Shown here: one piece after another, positions 33,427 to 41,726 of the stretch
Numbering within the stretch: position 1 is the stretch's first letter
How the letters are laid out: every line of letters starts with the position of its first letter
Source of the DNA: Alkaliphilus peptidifermentans DSM 18978
GTDB lineage: Bacteria; Bacillota; Clostridia; Peptostreptococcales; Natronincolaceae
NCBI RefSeq assembly: GCF_900101495.1
Contig: NZ_FMUS01000026.1
Location: forward strand, 1-64,000
DNA length: 64,000 bases
Direction: 5' to 3'
Translations under genes and position numbers: made by a program
Notes under the pieces: generated by a model
The model's input: the letters and a program-made list of their open reading frames with translations, nothing else
What the model was told of the DNA's origin: nothing
Database searches by the model: none

Positions 33427-34267
33427 AGTAATTGATGGAAAAGCAATATCTAAAGAAATTAGAGAAGGTATAAGTAAAGAGGTTAGTGAAATTAAGGAGA
33501 AGTTTAATATTACTCCAGGATTAGCTGTTGTTATTGTTGGAAACGATCCAGCATCTCATACATATGTGGGAATGAAGGAGAAGTCATGCACATCAGTAGG
33601 TATGTATTCTGAGGTGCATCGCCTACCTGAGGAAACCACTCAGGAAGAGCTATTGCAACTAATTAACCAACTCAATGAAGATAATAAGATTCATGGTATA
33701 CTTGTACAAGTTCCTTTACCTGGTGGTATCAATGAAAATATCATCAACTCATACATTAAGACAGAAAAGGATGTAGATGGCTTTCATGCAATTAATTCTG
33801 GGAATCTTTTTCTGGGTGAAGATTCTATTGTCCCATGCACACCAAAGGGTATTATTGAGCTAATTAAATCGACAGGAGCATCAATTAGTGGAAAAAATGC
33901 AGTTGTTGTTGGACGAAGCAACATAGTTGGAAAACCGGCAGCTGTATTACTTCTACAGGAAAATGCCACAGTTACTATTTGTCACTCTAAAACAAAAGAT
34001 TTAAAAGAGTATCTTCTTAAAGCAGATATCGTTGTTGCTGCAGTAGGTAAACCAGAGTTAGTTAAGGGTGATATGATTAAGGAAGGAGCAATTGTAATTG
34101 ATGCAGGTACAACTGTTGTAGATGGAAAGCTTGTTGGAGATGTAGAATATTCAAAAGCTTGCGAAGTTGCTTCACATATAACACCAGTTCCTGGGGGAGT
34201 TGGCCCAATGACCATAGCTATGCTTCTAGAAAATACATTGGAGGCTGCAAAGAAAAAATGCAAATAA
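33416..34267 (+). CDS. folD: bifunctional methylene-THF dehydrogenase / methenyl-THF cyclohydrolase
   Basis: The 283-residue enzyme interconverts one-carbon tetrahydrofolates. Y50 and K54 in YVGMKEK are the catalytic pair, ILVQVPLPGGI and KDVDGFHAIN bind folate, and VVVGRSNIVGKPAAVLLL binds NADP. The end TPVPGGVGPMTIAMLLENTL is typical. TTG at 33416 follows AAGGAGG. It overlaps both neighbours. Confidence 0.97.
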   Translation: MTAKVIDGKAISKEIREGISKEVSEIKEKFNITPGLAVVIVGNDPASHTYVGMKEKSCTSVGMYSEVHRLPEETTQEELLQLINQLNEDNKIHGILVQVPLPGGINENIINSYIKTEKDVDGFHAINSGNLFLGEDSIVPCTPKGIIELIKSTGASISGKNAVVVGRSNIVGKPAAVLLLQENATVTICHSKTKDLKEYLLKADIVVAAVGKPELVKGDMIKEGAIVIDAGTTVVDGKLVGDVEYSKACEVASHITPVPGGVGPMTIAMLLENTLEAAKKKCK

Positions 34268-35490
34268 AAGTGTTATCAGTATCAGAAGTCAATTCATATA
34301 TAAAAAGAATAATTACAGCTGATCCAATTCTCTATAATATAAGGGTAAAGGGTGAAATATCTAATTACAAACTACATAGTAGTGGACATATTTATTTTAC
34401 TTTAAAGGATGAGTCAAGCCGTATTCGTTGCGTTATGTTTAAGACTAATTCGGAGGCCTTAAAGTTTAATATTGAAGAAGGAATGAAGGTTAACATCAAA
34501 GGGTATGTATCTATCTATGAAAGAGATGGACAATATCAGCTATATGTTAATGAAATCGAACCCTCTGGTATAGGATCATTATATAAAGCATTTCAGCAAT
34601 TGAAGGAAAGGCTTAGTAAAGAAGGATTGTTTGATCAGGAAAGAAAAAAACCTATACCCTTTCTCCCTAAAAAAATTGGTATTGTAACCTCTCCTACAGG
34701 TTCAGTAATTAGAGATATATTATCAGTAATTGATAGACGATTTCCAAAGGTGGAAATTCTTCTATATCCAGTACCTGTTCAAGGAGAAAATGCAGCTAAA
34801 AAAATAGCTTATAGCCTAAAGCTTGCCAATGAAAATACAGGTATCGACCTTCTAATTGTTTGTAGAGGTGGTGGATCTATTGAAGAGCTATGGCCATTTA
34901 ATGAGGAAGTTGTAGCTAGAGCAATTTCAGAAAGCAAAATTCCAGTAATTTCAGCTGTCGGACATGAGACTGATTTTACTATAGCAGATTTTGCTGCGGA
35001 TCTAAGGGCTCCTACACCATCTGCCGCTGCCGAATTATCTGTTCCAGATTATAAGGAGTTAGTTGAATGTTTATCTTCTCGTCAGGAAAGATTAGTATCT
35101 TTAATGAATTCAAAAATTTTTAACTTAAAAGATAAATTAAATCATTTTAAGAATAGCTACCCTATGAAATATCCATATCAGCCTATTCATAATTATAGAC
35201 AGCAGTTGGATAGAAATATTGAAGATATAATAAGAGCAATTGAAAATAAAAAAAGAAATAATAAGGAATATCTACTTCATATGGGAGAACGCTTGAATAG
35301 CTTGAGTCCTTTATCTGTATTAGGGAGAGGGTATTCTCTTGCTACAACAGAAGATGGAGAAATACTAAACAGTATAGATATGGTAAAGCCAGAGGATTCA
35401 ATTAATGTGACTGTAAAGGATGGTAAAATATACTGCAGAGTTTCTGAGGTATTAAAGGAGGATAAAGGAATTGAGAAGGAAGAAGTTTGA
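34258..35490 (+). CDS. xseA: exodeoxyribonuclease VII large subunit
   Basis: The 410-residue protein has the N-terminal OB fold (VKGEISNYKLHSSGHIYFTLKD), the catalytic core (IGIVTSPTGSVIRDI, VCRGGGSIEELWPFN, PVISAVGHETDFTIADFAADLRAPTPSAAAE) and a coiled-coil C-terminal part. It degrades single-stranded DNA with XseB. ATG at 34258 overlaps the folD end by ten bases and gives the usual length; an upstream extension in the same frame only re-reads folD. Confidence 0.96.
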   Translation: MQIKVLSVSEVNSYIKRIITADPILYNIRVKGEISNYKLHSSGHIYFTLKDESSRIRCVMFKTNSEALKFNIEEGMKVNIKGYVSIYERDGQYQLYVNEIEPSGIGSLYKAFQQLKERLSKEGLFDQERKKPIPFLPKKIGIVTSPTGSVIRDILSVIDRRFPKVEILLYPVPVQGENAAKKIAYSLKLANENTGIDLLIVCRGGGSIEELWPFNEEVVARAISESKIPVISAVGHETDFTIADFAADLRAPTPSAAAELSVPDYKELVECLSSRQERLVSLMNSKIFNLKDKLNHFKNSYPMKYPYQPIHNYRQQLDRNIEDIIRAIENKKRNNKEYLLHMGERLNSLSPLSVLGRGYSLATTEDGEILNSIDMVKPEDSINVTVKDGKIYCRVSEVLKEDKGIEKEEV

Positions 35491-35701
35491 AGATGCCCTC
35501 AAAGAGCTGGAATTAATTATTAATAATCTTGAAAACAGAGAGCTTGGACTAGACGATTCTCTAAAGCTTTTTAGAGATGGTGTGGAATTATATCAGTATT
35601 GTCATAATGAACTAGATGAAGCAGAAAAAAAGATTTCCATGATAATTGATGAAAATGGAGAAATAAAGCAAATCCCCTTTGAAGAAAGGGAGGATTACTA
35701 A
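35471..35701 (+). CDS. xseB: exodeoxyribonuclease VII small subunit
   Basis: The 76-residue protein has the XseB pattern FEDALKELELIINNLENRELGLDDSLKLFRDGVELYQ. It wraps the XseA coiled coils. TTG at 35471 follows AAGGAGG inside the xseA end, a 20-base overlap, and its stop overlaps ispA by one base (TAATG). Confidence 0.95.
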   Translation: MRRKKFEDALKELELIINNLENRELGLDDSLKLFRDGVELYQYCHNELDEAEKKISMIIDENGEIKQIPFEEREDY

Positions 35702-36585
35702 TGGATCTTCAACATCAGTTTAAGGAATATATTCAATGGGTAAATAATAAACTAGAAGTTTATTTAACAAACAATGGTACAAAAAATAAGCAATTATTCG
35801 ATGCAATGAGCTATAGCATTTTTGCAGGTGGGAAAAGGTTAAGGCCGGTTCTGGCACTTGGAGCTTATCATATGTTTAAGGATGATACACAAGAGGTAAT
35901 GCCATACGCCTGTGGATTAGAAATGATACATACCTATTCATTAATACATGATGATTTACCCGCTATGGACGATGACGACTTTAGAAGGAACAAGCCCACA
36001 AACCACAAGGTGTTTGGTGAAGGTGTTGCAATACTAGCCGGTGATGGACTATTAAATTATGCATTTGAGATTATGTTGGCTGACGCCCTCATTAATAAAA
36101 ATGTAAAATATTATAATGCTATATATGAAATTTCAAGAGCAGCTGGAGTTCATGGAATGATTGGTGGACAACTTGTAGATTTAGAAAGCGAAGGAAAAAC
36201 CATCGATATAGAAACCCTAGATTATATTCATTTTAATAAAACTGCTTCCATGATTATAGCTTCTCTTAAGGTGGGAACAATAATTGGAGATGGAAATCAG
36301 AATGATATTAATAACATGGAGATAATAGGTAAAAACTTAGGTTTAGCCTTCCAAATAAGAGATGATATTCTTGATATTATTGGAAATCAAGAAATGCTAG
36401 GTAAAGATATCGGTAGCGATCAGCAGAATGAAAAATCCACCTATCCATCAATTTATGGATTAGAATACTCTAAGAATAAGGTGATGGAATTAACACAAGA
36501 GGTTGATGATATATTGAGTAAGTATGGAGAAAAAGCACTTTTCCTAAGGGAATTAAGTTTATTCTTAATGGAGCGGGAGTACTGA
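35701..36585 (+). CDS. ispA: polyprenyl (farnesyl) diphosphate synthase
   Basis: The 294-residue enzyme condenses IPP with allylic diphosphates. GGKRLRPVL, the first aspartate-rich motif DDLPAMDDDD and the second DDILD are present, as are GQ-containing GMIGGQLVDLESEG and FNKTASMI. The two residues before the first motif are small enough for farnesyl or geranylgeranyl products; which is not decided. It provides prenyl chains alongside dxs, on the other side of the OLE RNA. Confidence 0.94.
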   Translation: MDLQHQFKEYIQWVNNKLEVYLTNNGTKNKQLFDAMSYSIFAGGKRLRPVLALGAYHMFKDDTQEVMPYACGLEMIHTYSLIHDDLPAMDDDDFRRNKPTNHKVFGEGVAILAGDGLLNYAFEIMLADALINKNVKYYNAIYEISRAAGVHGMIGGQLVDLESEGKTIDIETLDYIHFNKTASMIIASLKVGTIIGDGNQNDINNMEIIGKNLGLAFQIRDDILDIIGNQEMLGKDIGSDQQNEKSTYPSIYGLEYSKNKVMELTQEVDDILSKYGEKALFLRELSLFLMEREY

Positions 36586-36601
36586 TTAAGGAGGAAATTC
36601 T

Positions 36602-37045
36602 TTGATTCAATCAATTGGAAGCAACAGGGTATTAATAATATCATTAATAGCATGGTTTATAGCCCAAACCTTAAAGGTTATACATACCTTAATTGTAGAT
36701 AAGCGCTTTAATGCATGGCGATTTGTAGGTTCTGGAGGCATGCCTAGCTCTCACTCAGCATTTGTTATGAGTTTATCTACTTCCATTGGATTAATTCATG
36801 GTTGGGATTCCAGTATCTTTGCCCTAGCTATATGTTTGTCGTTAATTGTAATGTATGATGCTGCCGGTGTAAGGAGCGCAGTTGGTAAACAAGCGATTAT
36901 TATTAATAAGATGATAGAGGATATTCATAATAAGAAGCAGAAAAAGGTAACTGAACAAAGATTAAAGGAGTTAATTGGCCATACACCAGTGGAAGTGGTG
37001 GCAGGGGCAATATTAGGCGTTATTATTGCGTATTTGATGATTTGA
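36602..37045 (+). CDS. divergent PAP2 family protein (DUF212)
   Basis: The 147-residue membrane protein has four to five hydrophobic segments and the DUF212 signatures GGMPSSHSAFVMSLS, YDAAGVRSAVGKQA and GHTPVEVVAGAILG. These match the PAP2 phosphatase motifs in a divergent form (B. subtilis YuiD family). A role in prenyl or lipid phosphate metabolism would fit next to ispA, but is inference. TTG at 36602 follows AAGGAGG. The -35 of the OLE promoter overlaps its last codons. Confidence 0.9.
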   Translation: MIQSIGSNRVLIISLIAWFIAQTLKVIHTLIVDKRFNAWRFVGSGGMPSSHSAFVMSLSTSIGLIHGWDSSIFALAICLSLIVMYDAAGVRSAVGKQAIIINKMIEDIHNKKQKKVTEQRLKELIGHTPVEVVAGAILGVIIAYLMI

Positions 37046-37070
37046 TACAATAACTTTATTATGCTATAAT
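37042..37070 (+). promoter_or_regulatory. sigma-A promoter of OLE RNA
   Basis: TTGATA (37042-37047), a spacer of exactly 17 bases and TATAAT (37065-37070) form a near-consensus promoter. The -35 overlaps the stop codon of the DUF212 gene. Transcription would start near 37077. Confidence 0.85.
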
Positions 37071-37076
37071 CTTTCT

Positions 37077-37699
37077 TATAATATTGTTAATATCATTGTA
37101 GTGGTACAGTATTCTAGTCAATCAAGCTAGCTTGGAAGGCGGGGCTAAAAATCCGTTGAAGGGCGTATCGATGAAGTTCTTTGTTTCGGCTGCCGACGCC
37201 CAGTTGGGGGTCGATTCAGGGAGTAAGGAGATGGGGGCGATCCACAATGGCATGTGGGCGTTGACCCTCACTTCGTGGAGACCAGCTTTATTCTTGTAAA
37301 TAAAGTGGGGGAAACCTATAGCTTTGTGTGCAAATGCGAACTATAGTGTAGCCTGCCTTGAGTGGACTAGGTGGATAAGTAGATCAGGTTTTGGATAAAA
37401 GGGCCCTTTGGAAGAAATCATTGCTACTTGAAACCTACTCTGCAAAAGAGGCTAATAGCTAGGTTGGTTGTTGAGGAAATCTCCTAGACTGTTCTTTTTA
37501 GAAGTATATAAAGGATTACAGTGCGGACTAAGTGGTAATCCAGTCCTACTTTTGGTGACAGGGTAGATGTCAGTTTAAAGGGAAACCGCTGCTATGGCGA
37601 CAGGCAGTATTGACTTGGGAAATCCAACTGGACCTAAGCCGTAAAATTTACTTTATATATTGCCACTATAAATTCTAGCTGATAGTATTACTATCAGCT
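37077..37699 (+). ncRNA. ole: OLE RNA (ornate large extremophilic RNA)
   Basis: About 620 bases between the DUF212 gene and oapA hold no ORF yet are much richer in G and C than the flanks. The sequence from about 37136 (GAAGGCGGGGCTAAAAATCC) through GGGGGTCGATTCAGGGAG to GGACCTAAGCCG (about 37640) has the look of OLE RNA. The length fits the usual 600 or so bases. Gene context is diagnostic: OLE normally lies among ispA, dxs and other isoprenoid genes, directly upstream of oapA. In Bacillus halodurans OLE forms a membrane-associated particle with OapA and other proteins and affects tolerance to cold, short-chain alcohols and Mg2+. Ends are set from the promoter and terminator and are approximate. 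Confidence 0.9.
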
Positions 37700-37709
37700 T
37701 TATTATTTT
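37677..37709 (+). terminator. terminator of OLE RNA
   Basis: AGCTGATAGT (37677-37686) pairs perfectly with ACTATCAGCT (37690-37699) over an ATT loop, followed by TTATTATTTT. Confidence 0.87.
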
Positions 37710-37784
37710 ATATGATTAAATGTTCTGATGCATCATAAATACAGGATTGTGGATAAATAAATCCAATATATATTTAAGTTTTAT

Positions 37785-37813
37785 TTTATTTTTTTGTTTT
37801 TTTTTGGTATGAT
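37785..37813 (+). promoter_or_regulatory. possible promoter of oapA
   Basis: An extended -10 TGGTATGAT (TATGAT at 37808-37813) has a poor -35 (TTTATT at 37785-37790). It would provide oapA transcription beyond the OLE terminator. Confidence 0.35.
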
Positions 37814-37841
37814 GTTTAATGATGGAAAATTTAAGTATAAG

Positions 37842-37962
37842 TATTAAGAGTTGGAAGTTAAGGTTAAAAATAAAATTGAGAATTGAGAATTGAGAATTGA
37901 GAATTGAAAAAAATTAAGAATTAAATGAAAGAGTTGAGAGTTAAGAGTTAAGAGTTAAGAAT
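37842..37962 (+). repeat. heptamer tandem array 3, upstream of oapA
   Basis: GAATTGA occurs in five near-perfect tandem copies from about 37875, flanked by GAGTTGG/GAAGTTA-like and GAGTTAA copies up to 37962. It is the clearest array of the family. It lies between the OLE terminator and oapA. Confidence 0.85.
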
Positions 37963-38073
37963 GAAAAAACAAACACTAAATTATATAAAAAATATAAAAT
38001 AAAAAATTATGAGAAAGCAACTTTATAATGAATATTATAATAATGGTATTAAGAGATACTTGGAGGGATATTT

Positions 38074-38709
38074 TTGTCGGCTGACAGTAAAAATATAAGA
38101 ATGATAAAAAAAGGTAATAAAGGAACTAATGAAATGAATGGAATATGGAAAAAATATAATTTAAAATGGGTGTTATTAATATCTATATGGACATTTTTAC
38201 TTACAATGATTTTTAGTGTTTTGTCGGAGGTTATATTAACTAATACACCAATAATTTTTGCATTTATTATTTTATTATTAATAGTACTTATTGGAGTCTT
38301 AAGCGATATGATAGGTATAGCAGTAGCAGCTGCTGATGTTAAACCTTTTCATGCAATGGCAGCAGATAAGGTAAATGGATCTAAAGCAGCAATAAAATTA
38401 ATAAAAAATGCAAGTGCAGTATCGAGCTTTTGTAATGATGTTATTGGTGATATTTGCGGTATAGTGAGTGGTGTTGCAGGAGCTAGTATTGTATTACAGC
38501 TTCCCAATGACGATACCGTTACCAGAGCTATTTTTACTATTATACTAACTGGTTTTGTTGCATCATTAACTGTTGGGGGTAAAGGGATAGGTAAAACCAT
38601 TGCTTTAGAACAGTATCAAAAAATAGTTTTTAGAGTAGCTAGAATTTTATTCTTTATAAACGACAGGTTTGGGATTGATCTAATACCTGATGTTAATGGC
38701 AAAAAATAA
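38074..38709 (+). CDS. oapA: OLE-associated membrane protein OapA
   Basis: The 211-residue protein has about four hydrophobic segments (roughly residues 31-50, 56-80, 125-140 and 150-165). It carries the characteristic GVLSDMIGIAVAAADVKPFHAMAADKVNGSK-region (about residues 73-103), with an aspartate-rich SDxIGxAVAAAD pattern. OapA binds OLE RNA, at two copies per RNA in studied cases, and anchors it at the membrane. TTG at 38074 follows GGAGGG. It is directly downstream of OLE and 15 bases before dxs. OapB and OapC, other known partners, are not in this window. Confidence 0.9.
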   Translation: MSADSKNIRMIKKGNKGTNEMNGIWKKYNLKWVLLISIWTFLLTMIFSVLSEVILTNTPIIFAFIILLLIVLIGVLSDMIGIAVAAADVKPFHAMAADKVNGSKAAIKLIKNASAVSSFCNDVIGDICGIVSGVAGASIVLQLPNDDTVTRAIFTIILTGFVASLTVGGKGIGKTIALEQYQKIVFRVARILFFINDRFGIDLIPDVNGKK

Positions 38710-38723
38710 GAAAGAGAGATGAT

Positions 38724-40628
38724 ATGATGTACACGTATCTATCTAAGATAAATGGTCCTGAGGATTTAAAGGATCTAAAGGATGAAGAGATAGAAATATT
38801 AGCACAAGAAATTCGAGATTTTTTAATTGAGTCTGTTTCTAAAACCGGGGGACATCTCGCTTCAAATTTAGGAGTTGTGGAATTAACCTTAGCCCTTCAC
38901 ATGATGTTTGATAGTCCAAAGGATAAAATTATTTGGGATGTTGGTCACCAAAGTTATATTCATAAAATATTATCTGGTAGAAGAGATTTTTTCAACACCT
39001 TAAGACAGTATAAAGGGTTAAGTGGTTTTCCAAAAAGGAATGAAAGTCCCCACGACCATTTTGATACTGGCCATAGTAGTACATCAATTTCAGCAGCCTT
39101 AGGAATGGCCTTCGCTAGAGATCTTAAGAAGGAAACTCATTCAATAGTTGCTGTTATTGGGGATGGTGCTTTAACTGGAGGTATGGCCTTCGAGGCTTTA
39201 AATCATGCAGGTCAAAGCAAGAAAAATATACTTGTAGTACTTAACGATAATGAGATGTCTATATCTCAAAATGTGGGAGGGTTGTCTGACTATTTGAGTA
39301 GAATTAGAACAACTCCTATTTATTCAAAGGTTAAAGGAGATATGGAAAATTTAATTAGTCATATACCAGCCATCGGAAAGAGTGTTGTAAAAACTGCTGA
39401 GAAGGCAAAGGACTGTATTAAATATTTCTTTGTTCCTGGAGTTTTATTTGAAGAACTTGGATTTACTTATATTGGACCTATAGATGGACATAATTTTGGA
39501 GCCATGTGTAAGGCCCTTAAGCAAAGTAAAAATATTAGTGGGCCAGTATTATTACATGTATTAACTAAAAAAGGTAAAGGCTACAAGCACGCTGAAGCAT
39601 TTCCCGATGAATATCACGGAGTAAGTCCCTTTAAGGTTGATTCAGGAAAACCATTATCTACAAGCTCCAGTGTTGGCTTTTCTGACATAGCAGGTCAAAC
39701 CTTAGTTGAAGCTGGAGAAAAGGATAATCGTATTGTAGCTATTACTGCCGCAATGCCTTTAGGGACGGGATTAGCCACCTTTGCTGAAAGATTTCCTGAC
39801 AGATTTTTTGATGTGGGAATAGCTGAGCAGCATGCAGTAACATTGGCAGCAGGATTTGCTTCTGAAGGGTACAAACCATTTTTTCCAGTATATTCAACAT
39901 TTTTACAACGTGGCTACGATCAAGTTATTCATGATGTATGTATTCAGAACCTACCAGTAACTCTACTTTTGGATAGAGCTGGAATAGTTGGTAATGATGG
40001 AGAAACCCATCATGGAATATTTGATATTTCATTCTTATCATGTGTACCTAATTTAACCTTTATGGCTCCAAGGGATGGTAAGGAGCTAAAGCATATGATT
40101 AACTATGCTATCAAGCAAAATGGACCTGTTGCTATACGATATCCAAGGGGTAACACCGAAGTTATTGAGACAGACGATTTTAATGAAATTGTTACCGGTA
40201 GAGGGGAAATCGTATATGAAAGTGGTAAGGACGCTTTAATAATTGCCCTTGGACCCATGTATAAAAAAGCCTTAGATGCATGCAAGAGGCTTGAAAAAAG
40301 AGGTATTTACTCCACTGTATTAAATCCTAGGTTTATAAAACCAATGGATGAATTCTTAATACTACAATATGCTAATAAATGCAAACGAATCTATACTATA
40401 GAAGATCATATAAAGCATGGTGGATTTGGAAGTCAGGTGGTTTCATTATTGAATGAGCATAATATTATGAAGGAAGTTAAAATATTAGCTTATCCAGATG
40501 TATTTATTGAACATGGAGATATCAATACACTGATGGAGTATTATAATCTAAGCAGTAGCAAGCTATACGATGAAATAGAGAAGGATTTAAAAAGCAAGAA
40601 ATTTAATAGAATTGCCATGACAAGATAA
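38724..40628 (+). CDS. dxs: 1-deoxy-D-xylulose-5-phosphate synthase
   Basis: The 634-residue thiamine-diphosphate enzyme catalyses the first step of the MEP isoprenoid pathway. GGHLASNLGVVELTLALH, WDVGHQSYIHKIL, the TPP motif GDGALTGGMAFEALN ... NDNEMSIS and the pyrimidine-domain DVGIAEQHAVTLAAG are present. The usual length is 620-640. The start codon is ATG at 38724 or, three bases on, a second ATG. It follows oapA closely and is probably co-transcribed with it and tlyA. Confidence 0.97.
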   Translation: MMYTYLSKINGPEDLKDLKDEEIEILAQEIRDFLIESVSKTGGHLASNLGVVELTLALHMMFDSPKDKIIWDVGHQSYIHKILSGRRDFFNTLRQYKGLSGFPKRNESPHDHFDTGHSSTSISAALGMAFARDLKKETHSIVAVIGDGALTGGMAFEALNHAGQSKKNILVVLNDNEMSISQNVGGLSDYLSRIRTTPIYSKVKGDMENLISHIPAIGKSVVKTAEKAKDCIKYFFVPGVLFEELGFTYIGPIDGHNFGAMCKALKQSKNISGPVLLHVLTKKGKGYKHAEAFPDEYHGVSPFKVDSGKPLSTSSSVGFSDIAGQTLVEAGEKDNRIVAITAAMPLGTGLATFAERFPDRFFDVGIAEQHAVTLAAGFASEGYKPFFPVYSTFLQRGYDQVIHDVCIQNLPVTLLLDRAGIVGNDGETHHGIFDISFLSCVPNLTFMAPRDGKELKHMINYAIKQNGPVAIRYPRGNTEVIETDDFNEIVTGRGEIVYESGKDALIIALGPMYKKALDACKRLEKRGIYSTVLNPRFIKPMDEFLILQYANKCKRIYTIEDHIKHGGFGSQVVSLLNEHNIMKEVKILAYPDVFIEHGDINTLMEYYNLSSSKLYDEIEKDLKSKKFNRIAMTR

Positions 40629-40644
40629 ATCGAGGAGTTATTAT

Positions 40645-41451
40645 ATGAGTGAAAAGGTACGTTTAGATCAACTTTTATTCCAAAAGGGTTTTTTTGATAG
40701 TAGAGAAAAGGCTAGAAGATCAATCATGGCAGGAGTTGTATTTATCGATAATCAAAGAGTGGACAAACCCGGCACAAAAATATCAGAAAATGCAGTAATT
40801 AATATAAAAGAAAATGTGCTTCCTTATGTTAGTAGAGGCGGGCTAAAGCTGGAGAAGGCTATCGCAGAGTTTAATATAAAATTAGATAATAATATTTGTC
40901 TTGATATTGGAGCCTCTACAGGTGGCTTCACTGATTGTATGCTTCAAAATGGAGCACAGAAGGTTTTTTCGATAGATGTTGGGTATGGGCAGCTTGACTG
41001 GAAGCTTCGACAAGATCCGAGGGTTATTTGTATGGAAAGGACAAATATTAGATACGTAGAGCTTGAAAATATCGGTGGAATAGAAGTTGATTTTGCTTCT
41101 ATTGATGTTTCATTCATATCCTTAAAGCTTGTTTTACCAGTTGTTAAAAAGCTGATTAAGGTCGGTGGAGAAGTAGTAGCATTAATTAAACCACAATTTG
41201 AGGCAGGTAGAGACAAGGTAGGAAAAAAAGGTGTTGTTAGAGATATTCTTGTACATAAAGATGTTGTAGTGGAAATTGTTAGGTATGTAAGAAACTTGGG
41301 CTTTACTATTAAAGGATTTTCATTTTCTCCAATCAAGGGACCCGAAGGCAATATTGAATATTTATTACACTTGAAAAATAGTTGTGATGAAGATAACTAT
41401 TCCATAGAGGAAATTAAAACTATTATTGAAAAATCCCATATTGAGCTATAA
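40645..41451 (+). CDS. tlyA: TlyA family rRNA 2'-O-methyltransferase / S4 protein (YqxC)
   Basis: The 268-residue protein has an N-terminal S4 RNA-binding domain (VRLDQLLFQKGFFDSREKARRSI) and an FtsJ-like methyltransferase domain (LDIGASTGGFTDCMLQNGA, VDFASIDVSFISL, ALIKPQFEAGRDKVGKKGVVRD). Relatives methylate 16S and 23S rRNA and some are named haemolysins. AGGAG precedes the ATG. nadK, usual next gene in Clostridia and Bacillus relatives, is absent here. A weak terminator follows. Confidence 0.94.
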   Translation: MSEKVRLDQLLFQKGFFDSREKARRSIMAGVVFIDNQRVDKPGTKISENAVINIKENVLPYVSRGGLKLEKAIAEFNIKLDNNICLDIGASTGGFTDCMLQNGAQKVFSIDVGYGQLDWKLRQDPRVICMERTNIRYVELENIGGIEVDFASIDVSFISLKLVLPVVKKLIKVGGEVVALIKPQFEAGRDKVGKKGVVRDILVHKDVVVEIVRYVRNLGFTIKGFSFSPIKGPEGNIEYLLHLKNSCDEDNYSIEEIKTIIEKSHIEL

Positions 41452-41460
41452 TAAAAAATT

Positions 41461-41488
41461 AGTCAGTAATTAAATGCTGGCTTTTTAT
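41461..41488 (+). terminator. weak terminator of tlyA
   Basis: AGTCAG (41461-41466) pairs with CTGGCT (41477-41482) including one T-G pair, followed by TTTTATAT. Confidence 0.6.
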
Positions 41489-41613
41489 ATATTAAAAAAA
41501 CTTATAATTTTATCAGACTGTATACAAACCCTTGATATTTTCAAAAAGAGGTACTATCTCATATAAAAAAATATTTATATGTAGAAATTTATTAGAATAT
41601 GATTGTAAATTTT

Positions 41614-41640
41614 GAAGGATATTGTTAATTAATGAAGAAT
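41614..41640 (+). promoter_or_regulatory. sigma-H-type promoter of argR
   Basis: GAAGGATAT (41614-41622), an 11-base spacer and GAAGAAT (41634-41640) fit RnAGGAWWW-11-RnnGAAT. TAAATTTTGAAGGATATT (41606-41623) is identical to the site before dcd. Confidence 0.5.
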
Positions 41641-41665
41641 AATAAAAATACATAGTTATGCATAT

Positions 41666-41683
41666 GATGAATAATAATTTTAG
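41666..41683 (+). promoter_or_regulatory. ARG-box-like operator upstream of argR
   Basis: GATGAATAATAATTTTAG matches 14 of 18 positions of the B. subtilis-type ARG box CATGAATAAAAATTCAAG. A second weaker candidate (GAATAATAAAAATACATAG, about 41637-41655) lies just upstream and overlaps the sigma-H-like -10. Confidence 0.45.
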
Positions 41684-41726
41684 TGTTAAAGATTTAAAAT
41701 TAATATAATTGCCAAGGAGGGATACT

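Noticed and set aside
37842-37962. CRISPR array
   Set aside because: The repeat unit is 7 bases, without spacers of constant length, and no cas genes are present.
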